64,000 nt of DNA from Niabella pedocola. GTDB taxonomy: Bacteria; Bacteroidota; Bacteroidia; Chitinophagales; Chitinophagaceae. This document shows positions 1 through 8,785 of this stretch, in pieces. The translations under genes were made by a program, and so were the position numbers. The stretch is taken from the NCBI RefSeq assembly GCF_021044425.1, contig NZ_JAJNEC010000005.1, positions 434,001 to 498,000 on the forward strand, read 5' to 3'. The notes beneath the pieces are model-generated. The model saw nothing but the letters and a program-made list of their open reading frames with translations, ran no database searches and was not told the origin of the DNA. Each line of letters starts with the position of its first letter. Position 1 is the stretch's first letter.

Positions 1-287
1 TGATGCCATACTTCTCCCGCACATACTTTTACAAAAATAAAATCGTCATCCCGGCTTAACACTTCATAGCCCAGCAACTCATTTTTTATAACCAGCCCGT
101 TATAGTTCTCGGTTAACAGTATATTACTGCCTCCCCCGATCACCAGGGTAGGCAGGGTTTGCTTTTGGGCCCATTCCAACGCTTCTTTCAGTTCGGCAAC
201 AGAAGTTGTTTGAACAAAATGCCGGGCCTCGGCTTCTATGCCAAAACTGTTATAGGGTTTTAAAGAAATATGATCTAAAATTTCCAT
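1..287 (-). CDS. murB: UDP-N-acetylmuramate dehydrogenase MurB, N-terminal part (runs off left edge)
   Basis: The minus strand reads without a stop from an ATG at 287 to the window edge, giving about 95 residues. The translation begins MEILDHISLKPYNSFGIEA and contains LVIGGGSNILLT. The N..F/G.A opening followed by the FAD-binding GGGSN motif is typical of MurB, which reduces UDP-GlcNAc-enolpyruvate to UDP-MurNAc in peptidoglycan synthesis in the cytoplasm. The C-terminal substrate domain lies outside the window. The gene is divergent from the next gene, with only 35 bp between the starts. A TTACTTTG element on the minus strand about 20 bp upstream of the start resembles the Bacteroidota -7 box TAnnTTTG. 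Confidence 0.9.
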   Translation of the reverse strand, partial: MEILDHISLKPYNSFGIEAEARHFVQTTSVAELKEALEWAQKQTLPTLVIGGGSNILLTENYNGLVIKNELLGYEVLSRDDDFIFVKVCAGEVWH

Positions 288-322
288 AGCTTTAAACTAT
301 TGCAAAGTAACGTATTCTTTCT

Positions 323-1009
323 ATGGGAAAAAAAACCACAGCAATCATCGGGTCCGGGGGCCTTATCGGATCGCATTTACTGGAGGAACTCATCCACGAC
401 CCCGAATATGGCACCGTAAAAACACTGGTGCGATGGCCCTCGGAACCGGTACACGCCAAACAGGAGGTAAAGCTGGTTGACTTCAGCGATGCGGAATCGC
501 TGTTGCTGGCGCTCACGAATGTGGAAGTGGTATTCTGCGCTATTGGCACCACACTGAAAAAAATGGGAGGCGATAAGAAACGTTACTGGCAAATTGATCA
601 TGATATTCCGCTGCGGGTATGCCGGATGGCAAAGGAAACGGGATGCAGGAAAATGGTACTGGTATCTGCTATAGGTGCCAACAGCAGCAGCCGCAACTTT
701 TATCTGCAACTGAAAGGAAAAACAGAAGAAGATCTTATCGCTACCGGCATACCGGCATTACATATTTTGCAACCCAGCTTATTGCTGGGGCACCGGAACG
801 AAAAGCGGCGCATGGAAGCCATCAGCCAGCGGATCATGAAACCAGCCTCTGCGCTGCTATCCGGTTCCTGGACAAAATACAAAGCCATCGATGCCGGGGA
901 TGTGGCAAAAGCAATGATTGAAGCGGCCCGCAGCAGTGGTGAAGGTGTCTTCCGGTATACCTGGAAGGAGATGATGGACCTTTCGGACCGCTACACCTCA
1001 GACCGTTAA
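323..1009 (+). CDS. NAD(P)-binding Rossmann-fold protein (NAD-dependent epimerase/HTATIP2-like)
   Basis: This 228-residue cytoplasmic protein begins with a Rossmann dinucleotide loop, GSGGLIGSH at residues 10-18. A Y127-x3-K131 pair follows an Ser-rich strand (VLVSAIGANSSS), as in atypical short-chain dehydrogenases of the HTATIP2/YwnB type. Such proteins bind NAD(P)H, and some are oxidoreductases of unknown substrate. No substrate can be named here. It is divergent from murB, and its 3' end overlaps the convergent MFS gene by 12 bp. The first ATG lies directly before the Rossmann strand, so the start is secure. Confidence 0.85.
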   Translation: MGKKTTAIIGSGGLIGSHLLEELIHDPEYGTVKTLVRWPSEPVHAKQEVKLVDFSDAESLLLALTNVEVVFCAIGTTLKKMGGDKKRYWQIDHDIPLRVCRMAKETGCRKMVLVSAIGANSSSRNFYLQLKGKTEEDLIATGIPALHILQPSLLLGHRNEKRRMEAISQRIMKPASALLSGSWTKYKAIDAGDVAKAMIEAARSSGEGVFRYTWKEMMDLSDRYTSDR

Positions 1010-2209
1010 AGAACGGGGACTCCTGTTTGCGATAACCGGGTACACCAACAGGAGCATGATGCCTATTAAAAGCGAAAAGATAATATAGCTGGCCGACAAA
1101 CCGCTCACATCGTAAACATTCAGTACACTTACCAGGCCGTAACTGGCAGTTGCCGTAACCATATAGCTCCCACCGCTGGTAACGCCGCCGGATATACCGG
1201 CCATTTGCGGGAACCTCGTCAGGCAGTAGGTAAAATAAGAGTTATAAATATATCCCATCTGAAAATGCAATAAGGCTACAAATACCATCATAAAAACAAT
1301 ATGATGGAAATATGGCGCAGCCAGGTACATCACCATCGCTATTCCCAGCTGTACCAGCAGCCCGTTGCGTAATTTTCGGAAAAAGGGTTTCCGTATCAGC
1401 CACTTGCCCAGCAATCCGCCGCCAAGCAGCGCAAGGCCCGATACCAGTGCGCTATACCCGGTTGCTACAGCCGTATAATGAAAGACATTTTCTATAATGA
1501 ACGGCGCCGCCATGTTAAAAACAATCACCATCGAATAACTAAACCCCAATATAAGAATGCCGTAACTAAAGTCCCGCGCCGTCAGCAACTCCCGGTAGGT
1601 GTTTAAGATCAGCGGCAAGCGGAAAGGCCGTCGCTCTTTTAAGGTTTCACCGCTGAAAATGCCTTCCAGCACCAGCAATACCAGGGCATAAATACCCAGG
1701 AAATAGAAATTGGACTTCCAGCCCAAAAAGTGCTCCAGGTAACCGCCCAGGAAAGGCGCCAATATAGGGGCTGCGGACCATACGATGGAAAGCATACTGG
1801 TATAATGTTTTTGCTTTTCATCTTCATACACATCAATAAAAAATGAACGTTTGGCCACCATAATAAGTGCAATCAAAACCCCCTGGATGGCTCTTATTAC
1901 CAGCAACCAATCGATGCTGTTTAAAGCCGTGATCACAAAATTGGTCAGCACAAAAAGCGCCAGTGCCGTCATCCCGATACGGTATCTTCCAAAACTATCT
2001 ACCAGGCTGCCTACAAAAAGCTGGGAAACACCATAGCTGACGAGGTACACCGTCATTGTTAACCGGATAGCTGCCGGGGTCGTATGCAGCGCTTCTACCA
2101 TCTTTGGAAAAGAGGGTATATACACATCCATGGCCAATCCTGATATGGGAATTAGCAAAAATGCCAGAATGGTCGGCATGCCTGTTTGCCCGTTATTGAT
2201 TTTCCGCAT
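998..2209 (-). CDS. MFS transporter, Bcr/CflA-like drug efflux type
   Basis: This 403-residue protein is almost entirely hydrophobic, with about 12 predicted membrane segments. The first helix contains the DVYIPSFP signature of Bcr/CflA-type DHA1 exporters (family usually D-x-Y-x-P-x-x-P). The loop between helices 2 and 3 has GSLVDSFGRYRIG, the MFS motif A. The family exports drugs or metabolites across the inner membrane by proton antiport. The gene lies 81 bp downstream of an AraC regulator on the same strand, which may control it. The transported compound is unknown. Confidence 0.88.
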   Translation of the reverse strand: MRKINNGQTGMPTILAFLLIPISGLAMDVYIPSFPKMVEALHTTPAAIRLTMTVYLVSYGVSQLFVGSLVDSFGRYRIGMTALALFVLTNFVITALNSIDWLLVIRAIQGVLIALIMVAKRSFFIDVYEDEKQKHYTSMLSIVWSAAPILAPFLGGYLEHFLGWKSNFYFLGIYALVLLVLEGIFSGETLKERRPFRLPLILNTYRELLTARDFSYGILILGFSYSMVIVFNMAAPFIIENVFHYTAVATGYSALVSGLALLGGGLLGKWLIRKPFFRKLRNGLLVQLGIAMVMYLAAPYFHHIVFMMVFVALLHFQMGYIYNSYFTYCLTRFPQMAGISGGVTSGGSYMVTATASYGLVSVLNVYDVSGLSASYIIFSLLIGIMLLLVYPVIANRSPRSLTV

Positions 2210-2290
2210 AAACGATCCTTAATTGAAACGGTAAAACTACCAAATCTGCCGGCGTTCTATGTACCCGATTCAAAGCAATTTATACGAAAA

Positions 2291-3211
2291 TCAAACATGA
2301 GCTACAGCGGGTTTCCGGTACTGGCCCGGGCTTTCTCCCCTATGTTTTCGAAAAAATTGCGAAAAATGCTGCACATATTCAAAGCCCAGGCTGTTGCCGA
2401 TCTCAGAAATATTCCAGTCTGAATTTTTCAGCAGGTCCATCGCCTCCTCCAGTATCCGTTCCCGGATAATATGACTGGTAGATTTGCCGGTCAGTTTCCG
2501 TACCGTATGATTGAGATGATTTACATGTACATGCAGGAGGGCTGCAAAATCGCCCGGGTTCCTCAGCCGGATCACCGTATCCGGCGCATCAACAGGGAAC
2601 TGGCCATTCAGTAACTGAAGAAAACCCGAGACCAGCCGGTCCGGGCGTTCCGATTTTTCATCGCTCATGTCGCGCGCTTTCCGATAGCGGATCGCAGTGT
2701 TCATGATCAGCCGCAAAAAACTCAACATCAGCTCCTTTTTGTACGGTAACGTGCTACAGTATTCCTTTTCCATCAACTGAAAATAACTGTAAAGCGTATT
2801 GTATTCATCACCGGATAATAACAGGAACGGAAACAGGCGGTCGCCCAGCACGGTTTGTACTTTTTTAAATTCACGTTTCAGATCGGGTGTGAGATACAAT
2901 TCATTAAAAACGCTCAGGTATCCGCCCTGTGCCTCCCGGTAGGTATCAAAGCCCATTTTAATATCCGGATCTGTAAAACAGATCACCGGCTGGTCGATGG
3001 TTACTTCTCCTTCACAGGTACGGAATACGGCCCCTCCGGTAGAAAGGCAGATCTTGTAATAATCCCGCCGGTGAAAGGGCAGCGACCGCAGGCTGTTCTG
3101 CCGTTTCAGCACATTAATATGCTGCGATTTCCCGCCTGATTTTATAAGATCATCGGGCACTGCACGGCCGGTGGACCGGTAATATTGTACGATGGTTTCC
3201 AGGAATTCCAT
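2291..3211 (-). CDS. AraC family transcriptional regulator
   Basis: This is a 306-residue protein. The N-terminal 190 residues look like a cupin-type sensing domain. The C-terminal 100 residues hold two helix-turn-helix motifs, the second being ISEIGNSLGFEYVQHFSQFF followed by RESPGQYRK-like spacing (about 268-301), the AraC signature. It probably activates the MFS exporter just downstream, since AraC-exporter pairs are common in Bacteroidota. The inducer is unknown. The start ATG lies directly before the sensing domain. Confidence 0.88.
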   Translation of the reverse strand: MEFLETIVQYYRSTGRAVPDDLIKSGGKSQHINVLKRQNSLRSLPFHRRDYYKICLSTGGAVFRTCEGEVTIDQPVICFTDPDIKMGFDTYREAQGGYLSVFNELYLTPDLKREFKKVQTVLGDRLFPFLLLSGDEYNTLYSYFQLMEKEYCSTLPYKKELMLSFLRLIMNTAIRYRKARDMSDEKSERPDRLVSGFLQLLNGQFPVDAPDTVIRLRNPGDFAALLHVHVNHLNHTVRKLTGKSTSHIIRERILEEAMDLLKNSDWNISEIGNSLGFEYVQHFSQFFRKHRGESPGQYRKPAVAHV

Positions 3212-3374
3212 ATTTCAAATGTACAAAATTCAAATATCAATAAAAAGCCCTGTAACCAACCGTTGGCTATTCATCCAACCAGATATTCAGAAGGCATGAC
3301 TTCGGAGCGGTACATCTTCGTGCAGGCTGTTTCCGAAAAATTCGCCATATGGGCAGAATTTTGTAAATTACTAT

Positions 3375-3965
3375 ATGAACTGGGACATACAAACCTTCTC
3401 GGCTGCTGCCCTTGGTATTGCATTGGCCGCCTGCTGCGGTTTCAGGGTGTTTGTACCCATGCTGATAGCGGGCATAGCCGGACGGTTTAACCTCTTTCAC
3501 TTCTCTGAAAGCTTTCTCTGGCTCTCTTCCACCCCGGCATTGATCGCATTAGGCATTGCCACCGCTTTCGAAATTGCCGGCTATTATATTCCGTTTATCG
3601 ATAATATCCTGGATACCATTGCAACCCCGCTGGCTGCCGTTGCAGGCACCTTACTGGCCACCTCAGTGATCCCGGTTGATAACGACTGGATGAAATGGAT
3701 CATTGGTATCATTGCAGGCGGTGGCGGCGCAGGGCTCATCGCTTCCGGAACCGGGTTATTGCGCCTTTTAAGCAGTAAAACAACAGCGGGTATGGGCAAC
3801 AATGTGGTGGCCACCGGTGAGAATGCTGCTGCCGTGGGCGGATCTGTACTAAGCTTCCTGATGCCCGTTATCATGGCGGTATTGTTCATCCTGTTCTTTG
3901 TCTGGATCATCAAAAAAATGATCCGGAAAATCCGCGGTAAGCCACTAGTATCCAGAAGATCCTGA
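3375..3965 (+). CDS. DUF4126 family membrane protein
   Basis: This 196-residue protein has 4-5 hydrophobic segments and glycine-rich stretches (GIIAGGGGAG around residues 115-125). The opening, with ALGIALAACCGFRVFVP, matches what I know of DUF4126 proteins, whose function is unknown. The C-terminus ends in a basic cytoplasmic tail (KKMIRKIRGK). The 3' end overlaps convergent mnmD by 21 bp. The 163-bp gap before it is shared with the divergent araC gene. A GAATTTTG element about 22 bp before the start is a 7/8 match to the -7 consensus. Confidence 0.75.
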   Translation: MNWDIQTFSAAALGIALAACCGFRVFVPMLIAGIAGRFNLFHFSESFLWLSSTPALIALGIATAFEIAGYYIPFIDNILDTIATPLAAVAGTLLATSVIPVDNDWMKWIIGIIAGGGGAGLIASGTGLLRLLSSKTTAGMGNNVVATGENAAAVGGSVLSFLMPVIMAVLFILFFVWIIKKMIRKIRGKPLVSRRS

Positions 3966-4637
3966 TACGGCGGTAGCCCGCACTACTTCCCGTTTACCGG
4001 GCGGCCCTTTGAGTTTTTCCACTGCAAAACCCGACTCTATGAGTGTTTTGCGTACCATGGATTTGGAGCAATAGGTCACCAACACTCCGCCCTCACTCAT
4101 ATGACTTCGTATTTTCCGGAAAACGCCGGGTGTCCACAGTTCGGGTTGATCATCCGGGGCAAACGCATCAAAATAACAGATATCGTACACCCCTTCCGGC
4201 TGGTATGCAACCAGATCAGCCTCGATCTTTTGCAGTAGTAACCCTCCGGAAAGCTGCACTTCCCGGTTCCAGGGCGCCTTCATCAATGGCTTATATAAAC
4301 CGGTAGCCCGGGTAAATGCATCATAATTGAGCCGGTCGAAAATCTCCTCCGGAAGTGGATACCGGTCTATACCCGTGTAGCGGGCAGGAAGCTCCTGCCC
4401 GCTTAACACCTGCGCTGTCAGCAGGGCATTGAGGCCGGTACCAAAACCAATCTCAAGGATGTTGAGCTGCACCGGCCGGTGCCGTTCGATATAATGTTTC
4501 AGTCCGTTTTCAATAAACACCTGCATCGACTCTGTGAAAGCACCCCGGGTTGAATGAAAACTGATCGTTGTTCCATGGATTCCCACGCTATCCGAGCCGT
4601 CACCGGAATGAATGATATGGTAGGCCGGGTGCTCCAT
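3945..4637 (-). CDS. mnmD: tRNA (mnm5s2U34)-methyltransferase MnmD
   Basis: This 230-residue cytoplasmic SAM-dependent methyltransferase has the SAM loop LEIGFGTGLNALL near residue 62 and the family block CYFDAFAPDDQPELWTP followed by GGVLVTYCSKS. It corresponds to the N-terminal domain of bifunctional E. coli MnmC, standing alone as in many bacteria. It would methylate the wobble uridine side chain in tRNAs for Lys, Glu and Gln. Its ATG overlaps the stop codon of the upstream gene by one base (TAATG), implying translational coupling to a functionally unrelated secreted protein. The FAD oxidase half of MnmC is absent. Confidence 0.87.
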   Translation of the reverse strand: MEHPAYHIIHSGDGSDSVGIHGTTISFHSTRGAFTESMQVFIENGLKHYIERHRPVQLNILEIGFGTGLNALLTAQVLSGQELPARYTGIDRYPLPEEIFDRLNYDAFTRATGLYKPLMKAPWNREVQLSGGLLLQKIEADLVAYQPEGVYDICYFDAFAPDDQPELWTPGVFRKIRSHMSEGGVLVTYCSKSMVRKTLIESGFAVEKLKGPPGKREVVRATAVSGSSGY

Positions 4638-6487
4638 TAATTGCTGACTTGAAGAATCACCACTTTCCCGTCCATGGTGGTTACCGCTATTTTACGGTCG
4701 TTTATAAACTGAAGATCGTGTACCAGGCAATTGGCTACTTTATGCATCCATAAAGTAGCACCGGTTTTACGGTCAAAAGCGGCAATTACGCCTTTATCAC
4801 TGAAAGCATATACACGTCCCTTCCGTTCGGTAATCGTTGAGGGATTCAATTCATAGTTAAACACATTATCGGTTTTCCAGGCTACAACCGCGCTATCGGA
4901 TCTTGTGTCGATACCCACCAGGTGCCCCTGCATGGTTTTGGCAAATACCAGTTTTTTATCGGCCGAAAGCCCCATCGACTCGCGCACCCAGTGCTCACTC
5001 CAGCGGTGTTTCCAGATCAGCTTACCGCTGGCGGCATCCAATACCGTCATATACCGGTCTGGCGCTACTATAAAAATGCGGCCAAAAGCGGCAACCGGCA
5101 AACAGGATGCCGGCGAGAGCATGCGGTTGCCGTATCCATCATGAAAAACCCATTCCGCTTTCCCGGTTTTACTATTGAGGGCATACAACTCATTTCCCCA
5201 GCTGCCAAAGATCAGCTTGCCTTCGGTATAAAGTGGTACTGCTTTTACAAAGTTTTTTACTGCATCATATTCCCATATGGCTTTTCCATCTGACAACCGG
5301 AATGCCCTGAACGCTCCTTCGGAAGAGCCCACAAAAACGGTTCCGTTCTTTATAACCGGTGTGGCAACGATCGATTTCCCTGTGGCCGCAGACCAACGTA
5401 AGGAGCCGTTGTCTGCATTTAAACAATAAACGGTGCCATCCGTTGAAGGGATCACCACACTGTTTTTTTCAATAGCAGGTGCTGCATAGATCTTTCCACC
5501 TGTTACAAACCGCCATACCACCCGGTTTGCACCGGGATCAATGGCCAGCACCCGTCCGCGACTGTCGGGGGTGATGATCCGGTTCTTATACAATACAAAC
5601 CCATTGCCGATATCCGAAGAATCCTGGTAACGCCAGATTTCTTTTACCTGCGGGTAACGCTCGTTCACGGCATAGGACGGCCGGGGCCAACGCCGGGTAT
5701 CCGTATCCAGGTGATGATCTTTTAATGCTACGGTTGCCCATGCTTTTTTTGTTTCCAGGCCCGGTTTCCGCTCGCGGTAAGTGGCAGTTCCGTTTTCAAT
5801 GGTAATGATATTGTACCCGCCGATGCTGTCTTTTGCCCGGAGGTTCGAACGCCCCATGATACCTGGGATGCCTTCAAAATCATACTTGTGGTTCTGATGC
5901 CCGTGCCCGCACATGTACAATTGAATATTGTGTTTCTTTAAGCGGTCTGCGATCTCATACCAGTTATTTAATGAAGAGTCCAGGGGATAATGATCCACAA
6001 ATATAATCGGTTCCCTTGCCGGAATGGTAGCCAGTACAGAATCTAACCATACGATATTCCCGTAAGGCACCTGGCCCGGACTCATTTTCATATTGGGACC
6101 GCAGTTGGCGCCCAAAAAATGAATGCCCCCATAACTGAAGGCAAATACTTCATTGCCAAAGATGCGGTTAAAAGTATTGGTGCCGCTCTCGGACCAGTTA
6201 TCGTCATGATTACCCGGAACGATATACCAGGGCTTGTTCAGCGAATCCAGTATTTGCTTTGCAAGCTTTATTTCCGCGTCTGCTCCAAATTCGGTGATAT
6301 CGCCGGAAGCGATCACAAACCGGATGTCCGGATTCGCATTGATATCTTTTACAGTTCTCCGTAGATCTTCATCGGCGTTATTGGAGCCAATATGCAGATC
6401 GGAGATCTGTGCAAACTGAAAGGACGACTGAGCTGCAACCAGTTCTACAAAAAAGCAGCAGAAGGCAAAACAAAGAATTCGTTTCAT
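4637..6487 (-). CDS. Secreted metallophosphoesterase fused to a PQQ-like beta-propeller
   Basis: This 616-residue protein has a signal peptide ending near VAAQ (residue 20). Residues 25-225 form a calcineurin-like phosphoesterase: D30-L-H32, G62-D63, G92-N-H94-D95, DHYP, and the C-terminal GHGHQNHKYD. From about residue 290 to the end there are repeated blade motifs such as RWSAATGKSIVATPVI and GTLYALNSKTGKAEW-like units, as in PQQ-type eight-bladed propellers. It is probably periplasmic or exported. The propeller may bind substrate or partner proteins. The phosphoesterase substrate is unknown. It is translationally coupled to mnmD. Confidence 0.85.
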   Translation of the reverse strand: MKRILCFAFCCFFVELVAAQSSFQFAQISDLHIGSNNADEDLRRTVKDINANPDIRFVIASGDITEFGADAEIKLAKQILDSLNKPWYIVPGNHDDNWSESGTNTFNRIFGNEVFAFSYGGIHFLGANCGPNMKMSPGQVPYGNIVWLDSVLATIPAREPIIFVDHYPLDSSLNNWYEIADRLKKHNIQLYMCGHGHQNHKYDFEGIPGIMGRSNLRAKDSIGGYNIITIENGTATYRERKPGLETKKAWATVALKDHHLDTDTRRWPRPSYAVNERYPQVKEIWRYQDSSDIGNGFVLYKNRIITPDSRGRVLAIDPGANRVVWRFVTGGKIYAAPAIEKNSVVIPSTDGTVYCLNADNGSLRWSAATGKSIVATPVIKNGTVFVGSSEGAFRAFRLSDGKAIWEYDAVKNFVKAVPLYTEGKLIFGSWGNELYALNSKTGKAEWVFHDGYGNRMLSPASCLPVAAFGRIFIVAPDRYMTVLDAASGKLIWKHRWSEHWVRESMGLSADKKLVFAKTMQGHLVGIDTRSDSAVVAWKTDNVFNYELNPSTITERKGRVYAFSDKGVIAAFDRKTGATLWMHKVANCLVHDLQFINDRKIAVTTMDGKVVILQVSN

Positions 6488-6548
6488 TGGGGCAAGATAG
6501 GTAAGATCTGCTTACCGGCAAATCCATCCGTCAAAAAATCAATATCAA

Positions 6549-7268
6549 TTATTCGTTAAGCAGGAACCGGCCGAGGTCTTCTACCGTCTTTAGCAAATGA
6601 TCTGCCCTATGCTCCAGCAATTCGGCTTCGGTACCGTACCCGTAAAGCACCCCTACGGCTCTTACTTTATTGTTCCGTGCGCCGATGATATCGTATTTCC
6701 GGTCGCCCACCATCGTTGTTTTCTCCGCATGCAGCCCCTGTACTTCCAGTGTATACCGGATCAATTCCGTTTTATCCGTCATGGTATGATCCAGCCGGCT
6801 ACCCGTAATCCGTTCAAAAAAAGGATCCAGGTTAAAATGCGTCAGGATCCTCCGGGCAAATACCTCCGGTTTTGAAGTAACCACAAACAGGCGGTGCCTG
6901 CTTCCCAGTTGCTCCAGCATCGTGTTGATACCGGGATAAACCTGGTTTTCGGCCCATCCTATTTCGCTGAAATATTCCCGGTAAAAACCTACGGCCCTGT
7001 CCGTATCCTCGTTTGTCAGCCCATAACGGGTACTGAACGTATGATGCAGCGGCGGCCCGATGAAGCCGGACAGTTCACCGGGATATGGTTCCTCTATTGC
7101 CATTTTCTCCAGCGCATATAACACGGAATTGATGATCCCGGTTCCGGAATCGGTAAGGGTACCATCCAGGTCAAAGAAAATATTTTGCCGGCCGGTGTGC
7201 TCCAAAACCGCACCTACCGCAGTATCACGCGGCTGCTCCTGTCGTTCGTCTGTAAGTGTATGCTGCAT
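6549..7268 (-). CDS. HAD family hydrolase, phosphoglycolate phosphatase-like
   Basis: This 239-residue protein carries the HAD motif I FFDLDGTLTDSG (D33, D35), a helical cap domain, motif II VTSK, and motif IV GDRKYDIIGARNN. The arrangement matches subclass I phosphatases such as phosphoglycolate phosphatase or PpaX. The 30 residues before the catalytic strand are longer than usual, and no internal ATG offers a shorter start. A GTG at about residue 18 could be the true start. The substrate is not determinable from sequence. Confidence 0.85.
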   Translation of the reverse strand: MQHTLTDERQEQPRDTAVGAVLEHTGRQNIFFDLDGTLTDSGTGIINSVLYALEKMAIEEPYPGELSGFIGPPLHHTFSTRYGLTNEDTDRAVGFYREYFSEIGWAENQVYPGINTMLEQLGSRHRLFVVTSKPEVFARRILTHFNLDPFFERITGSRLDHTMTDKTELIRYTLEVQGLHAEKTTMVGDRKYDIIGARNNKVRAVGVLYGYGTEAELLEHRADHLLKTVEDLGRFLLNE

Positions 7269-7449
7269 CCCTGGTCTGTTTCAATATCGATCGTAAGAGC
7301 GCTAAGATAATAAATGACGCGCACCGGCACACCGGCCTGCCATTTTAAAAAATAGTTAGCCCGAGTCCACACTTCTTACTACCTTACAGCGGCTGATCGT
7401 ATCCTGCTAAGGTATACAACGGCACCTGATAAAACCCAAAAACAACACA

Positions 7450-8073
7450 ATGAGCATTATCGCACAACTGGCTACATCCCTGGGCCGCAAAGATGAAACG
7501 CCCAACCTGGAACTGGCCGCACAGATTGCAAAAATCAATAATAAAAAAGCCATCCAGGAACTTGTGGCCAATCTGTCTAACAAAAGCAAAGACCTTCAGC
7601 ACGATTGCATCAAAACCCTGTATGAGACTGCCAACCTGAAGCCCGCTTTAATTGCAGCCTATTTTAATGATTTTATCAGCCTCCTGGGCAGCAAGAACAA
7701 CCGGCTGCAATGGGGTGCCATGACTGCTCTGAATTACATTGCTGCAGAAAATTTTGATGCCGCCTTCCACGCGCTTCCGGCAATGGCCGCCGCGGCTGAG
7801 GCGGGATCTGTTATTACGCGGGACCATTTTGTAGCCATCCTGATCCGATTGTGTGCGAACAGGCAGTATGCGGCGGATGCTTTTACTCTGTTAAACGAAC
7901 AATTGCGGCACTGCCCTGCCAATCAATTGCCGATGTATGCCGAAAATGCATTGCCCATTATTAATGAAAGCAATAAAACAGCCATTACCCAAACACTTAC
8001 CGCACGGCTTAACGATTTTGAAAAAGAAAGCAAGCGGAAGCGGGTAGAAAAAGTATTGAAAAAAATCAGGTAG
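7450..8073 (+). CDS. HEAT-repeat-like helical protein, function unknown
   Basis: This 207-residue protein is predicted to be all alpha-helical and soluble, with no signal peptide. Successive helix pairs such as IQELVANLSNKSKDLQHDCIKTLYE and FISLLGSKNNRLQWGAMTALNYIA resemble HEAT repeats, which form protein-binding solenoids. The C-terminus is strongly basic (KESKRKRVEKVLKKIR), which could bind nucleic acid. It is divergent from the HAD gene and ends about 115 bp before tmRNA. No specific role can be assigned. Confidence 0.7.
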   Translation: MSIIAQLATSLGRKDETPNLELAAQIAKINNKKAIQELVANLSNKSKDLQHDCIKTLYETANLKPALIAAYFNDFISLLGSKNNRLQWGAMTALNYIAAENFDAAFHALPAMAAAAEAGSVITRDHFVAILIRLCANRQYAADAFTLLNEQLRHCPANQLPMYAENALPIINESNKTAITQTLTARLNDFEKESKRKRVEKVLKKIR

Positions 8074-8151
8074 GCGGCAGATGCTATAAAAAGAAAAAAC
8101 ACCGTTCTACAGCAAACACATTTGAATGCTATAAATCTATTAATTAATCCG

Positions 8152-8159
8152 TATCTTTG
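8152..8159 (+). promoter_or_regulatory. Putative -7 promoter element of tmRNA
   Basis: TATCTTTG is a perfect match to the Bacteroidota -7 consensus TAnnTTTG. It lies 29 bp before the mature tmRNA 5' end, which leaves room for a short 5' leader trimmed by RNase P. No convincing -33 TTTG is seen at the usual 19-bp spacing. Confidence 0.55.
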
Positions 8160-8188
8160 TATGCTGATTTTTGAATGAACAATCGCCA

Positions 8189-8563
8189 GGGGGCGTTTGG
8201 TTTTGACAGCGTAGATCTTTGAAGGTATAAGCATGCCGGGCGTTGTGTAATTAGCCCGTAAATCTGAATACTCAAACTTTAAATGGCAATACTCAGTATG
8301 CCATGGCTGCCTAATCAGTGATTAAGTAGTCATTAGGGCCGCGTTGAGCAGGTTGTTCTGTTACCATGCTCCGCCGCCGACTCAACAAACAAAAACAGGA
8401 TGCTGCTGCAATAGGCTGTGCCTGCAGCAAAAGACCCATACAGCTAAGCGTTCCATTGGTTTGTCCTTTCCCGGTGTTGCGCCGACAATTAATATAAGGA
8501 ATAAGCATGTAGAAGGCCTTTGGAGGATATGTTTGGACAGGGGTTCGACTCCCCTCGCCTCCA
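8189..8563 (+). ncRNA. ssrA: Transfer-messenger RNA (tmRNA, SsrA), one-piece
   Basis: The 5' end GGGGGCG (8189-8195) pairs with CGCCTCC (8556-8562) to form the acceptor stem, with A8563 as discriminator. The T-arm GGACAGGGGTTCGACTCCCC lies at 8535-8554. The tag frame at 8285-8314 reads GGC AAT ACT CAG TAT GCC ATG GCT GCC TAA, encoding GNTQYAMAA and ending in the Ala-Ala expected of a Clp degradation tag. The bases after the discriminator are CAA, so the CCA end is not encoded. The size of 375 nt is normal. It rescues stalled ribosomes together with SmpB, which is not in this window. Confidence 0.95.
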
Positions 8564-8564
8564 C

Positions 8565-8609
8565 AAGAGACCCAAGTTTTTGAAAACAAATAACTTGGGT
8601 CTCTTTTTT
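8565..8609 (+). terminator. Rho-independent terminator of tmRNA
   Basis: A 14-bp perfect stem (AAGAGACCCAAGTT at 8565-8578 and its complement at 8592-8605) is followed by a T-run. It starts two bases after the tmRNA discriminator. The stem is symmetrical enough to act in both directions. Confidence 0.9.
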
Positions 8610-8785
8610 ATTATATACAGATCCCTTCTGACCGATCATGTGAAACATCTGCACTGAAATTCGCAGATTCCGCCTTATCATAGCTGCTATTGGTGAAATT
8701 GGGTAACGGGCTGATATGACGCTATCATACATAACACCCGATTGCAATAGAACAGAAGCTGTTCATCTGTGGTATTCTCAGCCAG

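Noticed and set aside
2186..2422. Small frame of 78 codons opposite the araC/MFS genes
   Set aside because: Overlaps two clear genes on the other strand and has no family features.
5839..5847. GGTTCGAAC resembling a tRNA T-loop
   Set aside because: It lies in the coding frame of the phosphoesterase fusion and no cloverleaf can be built.
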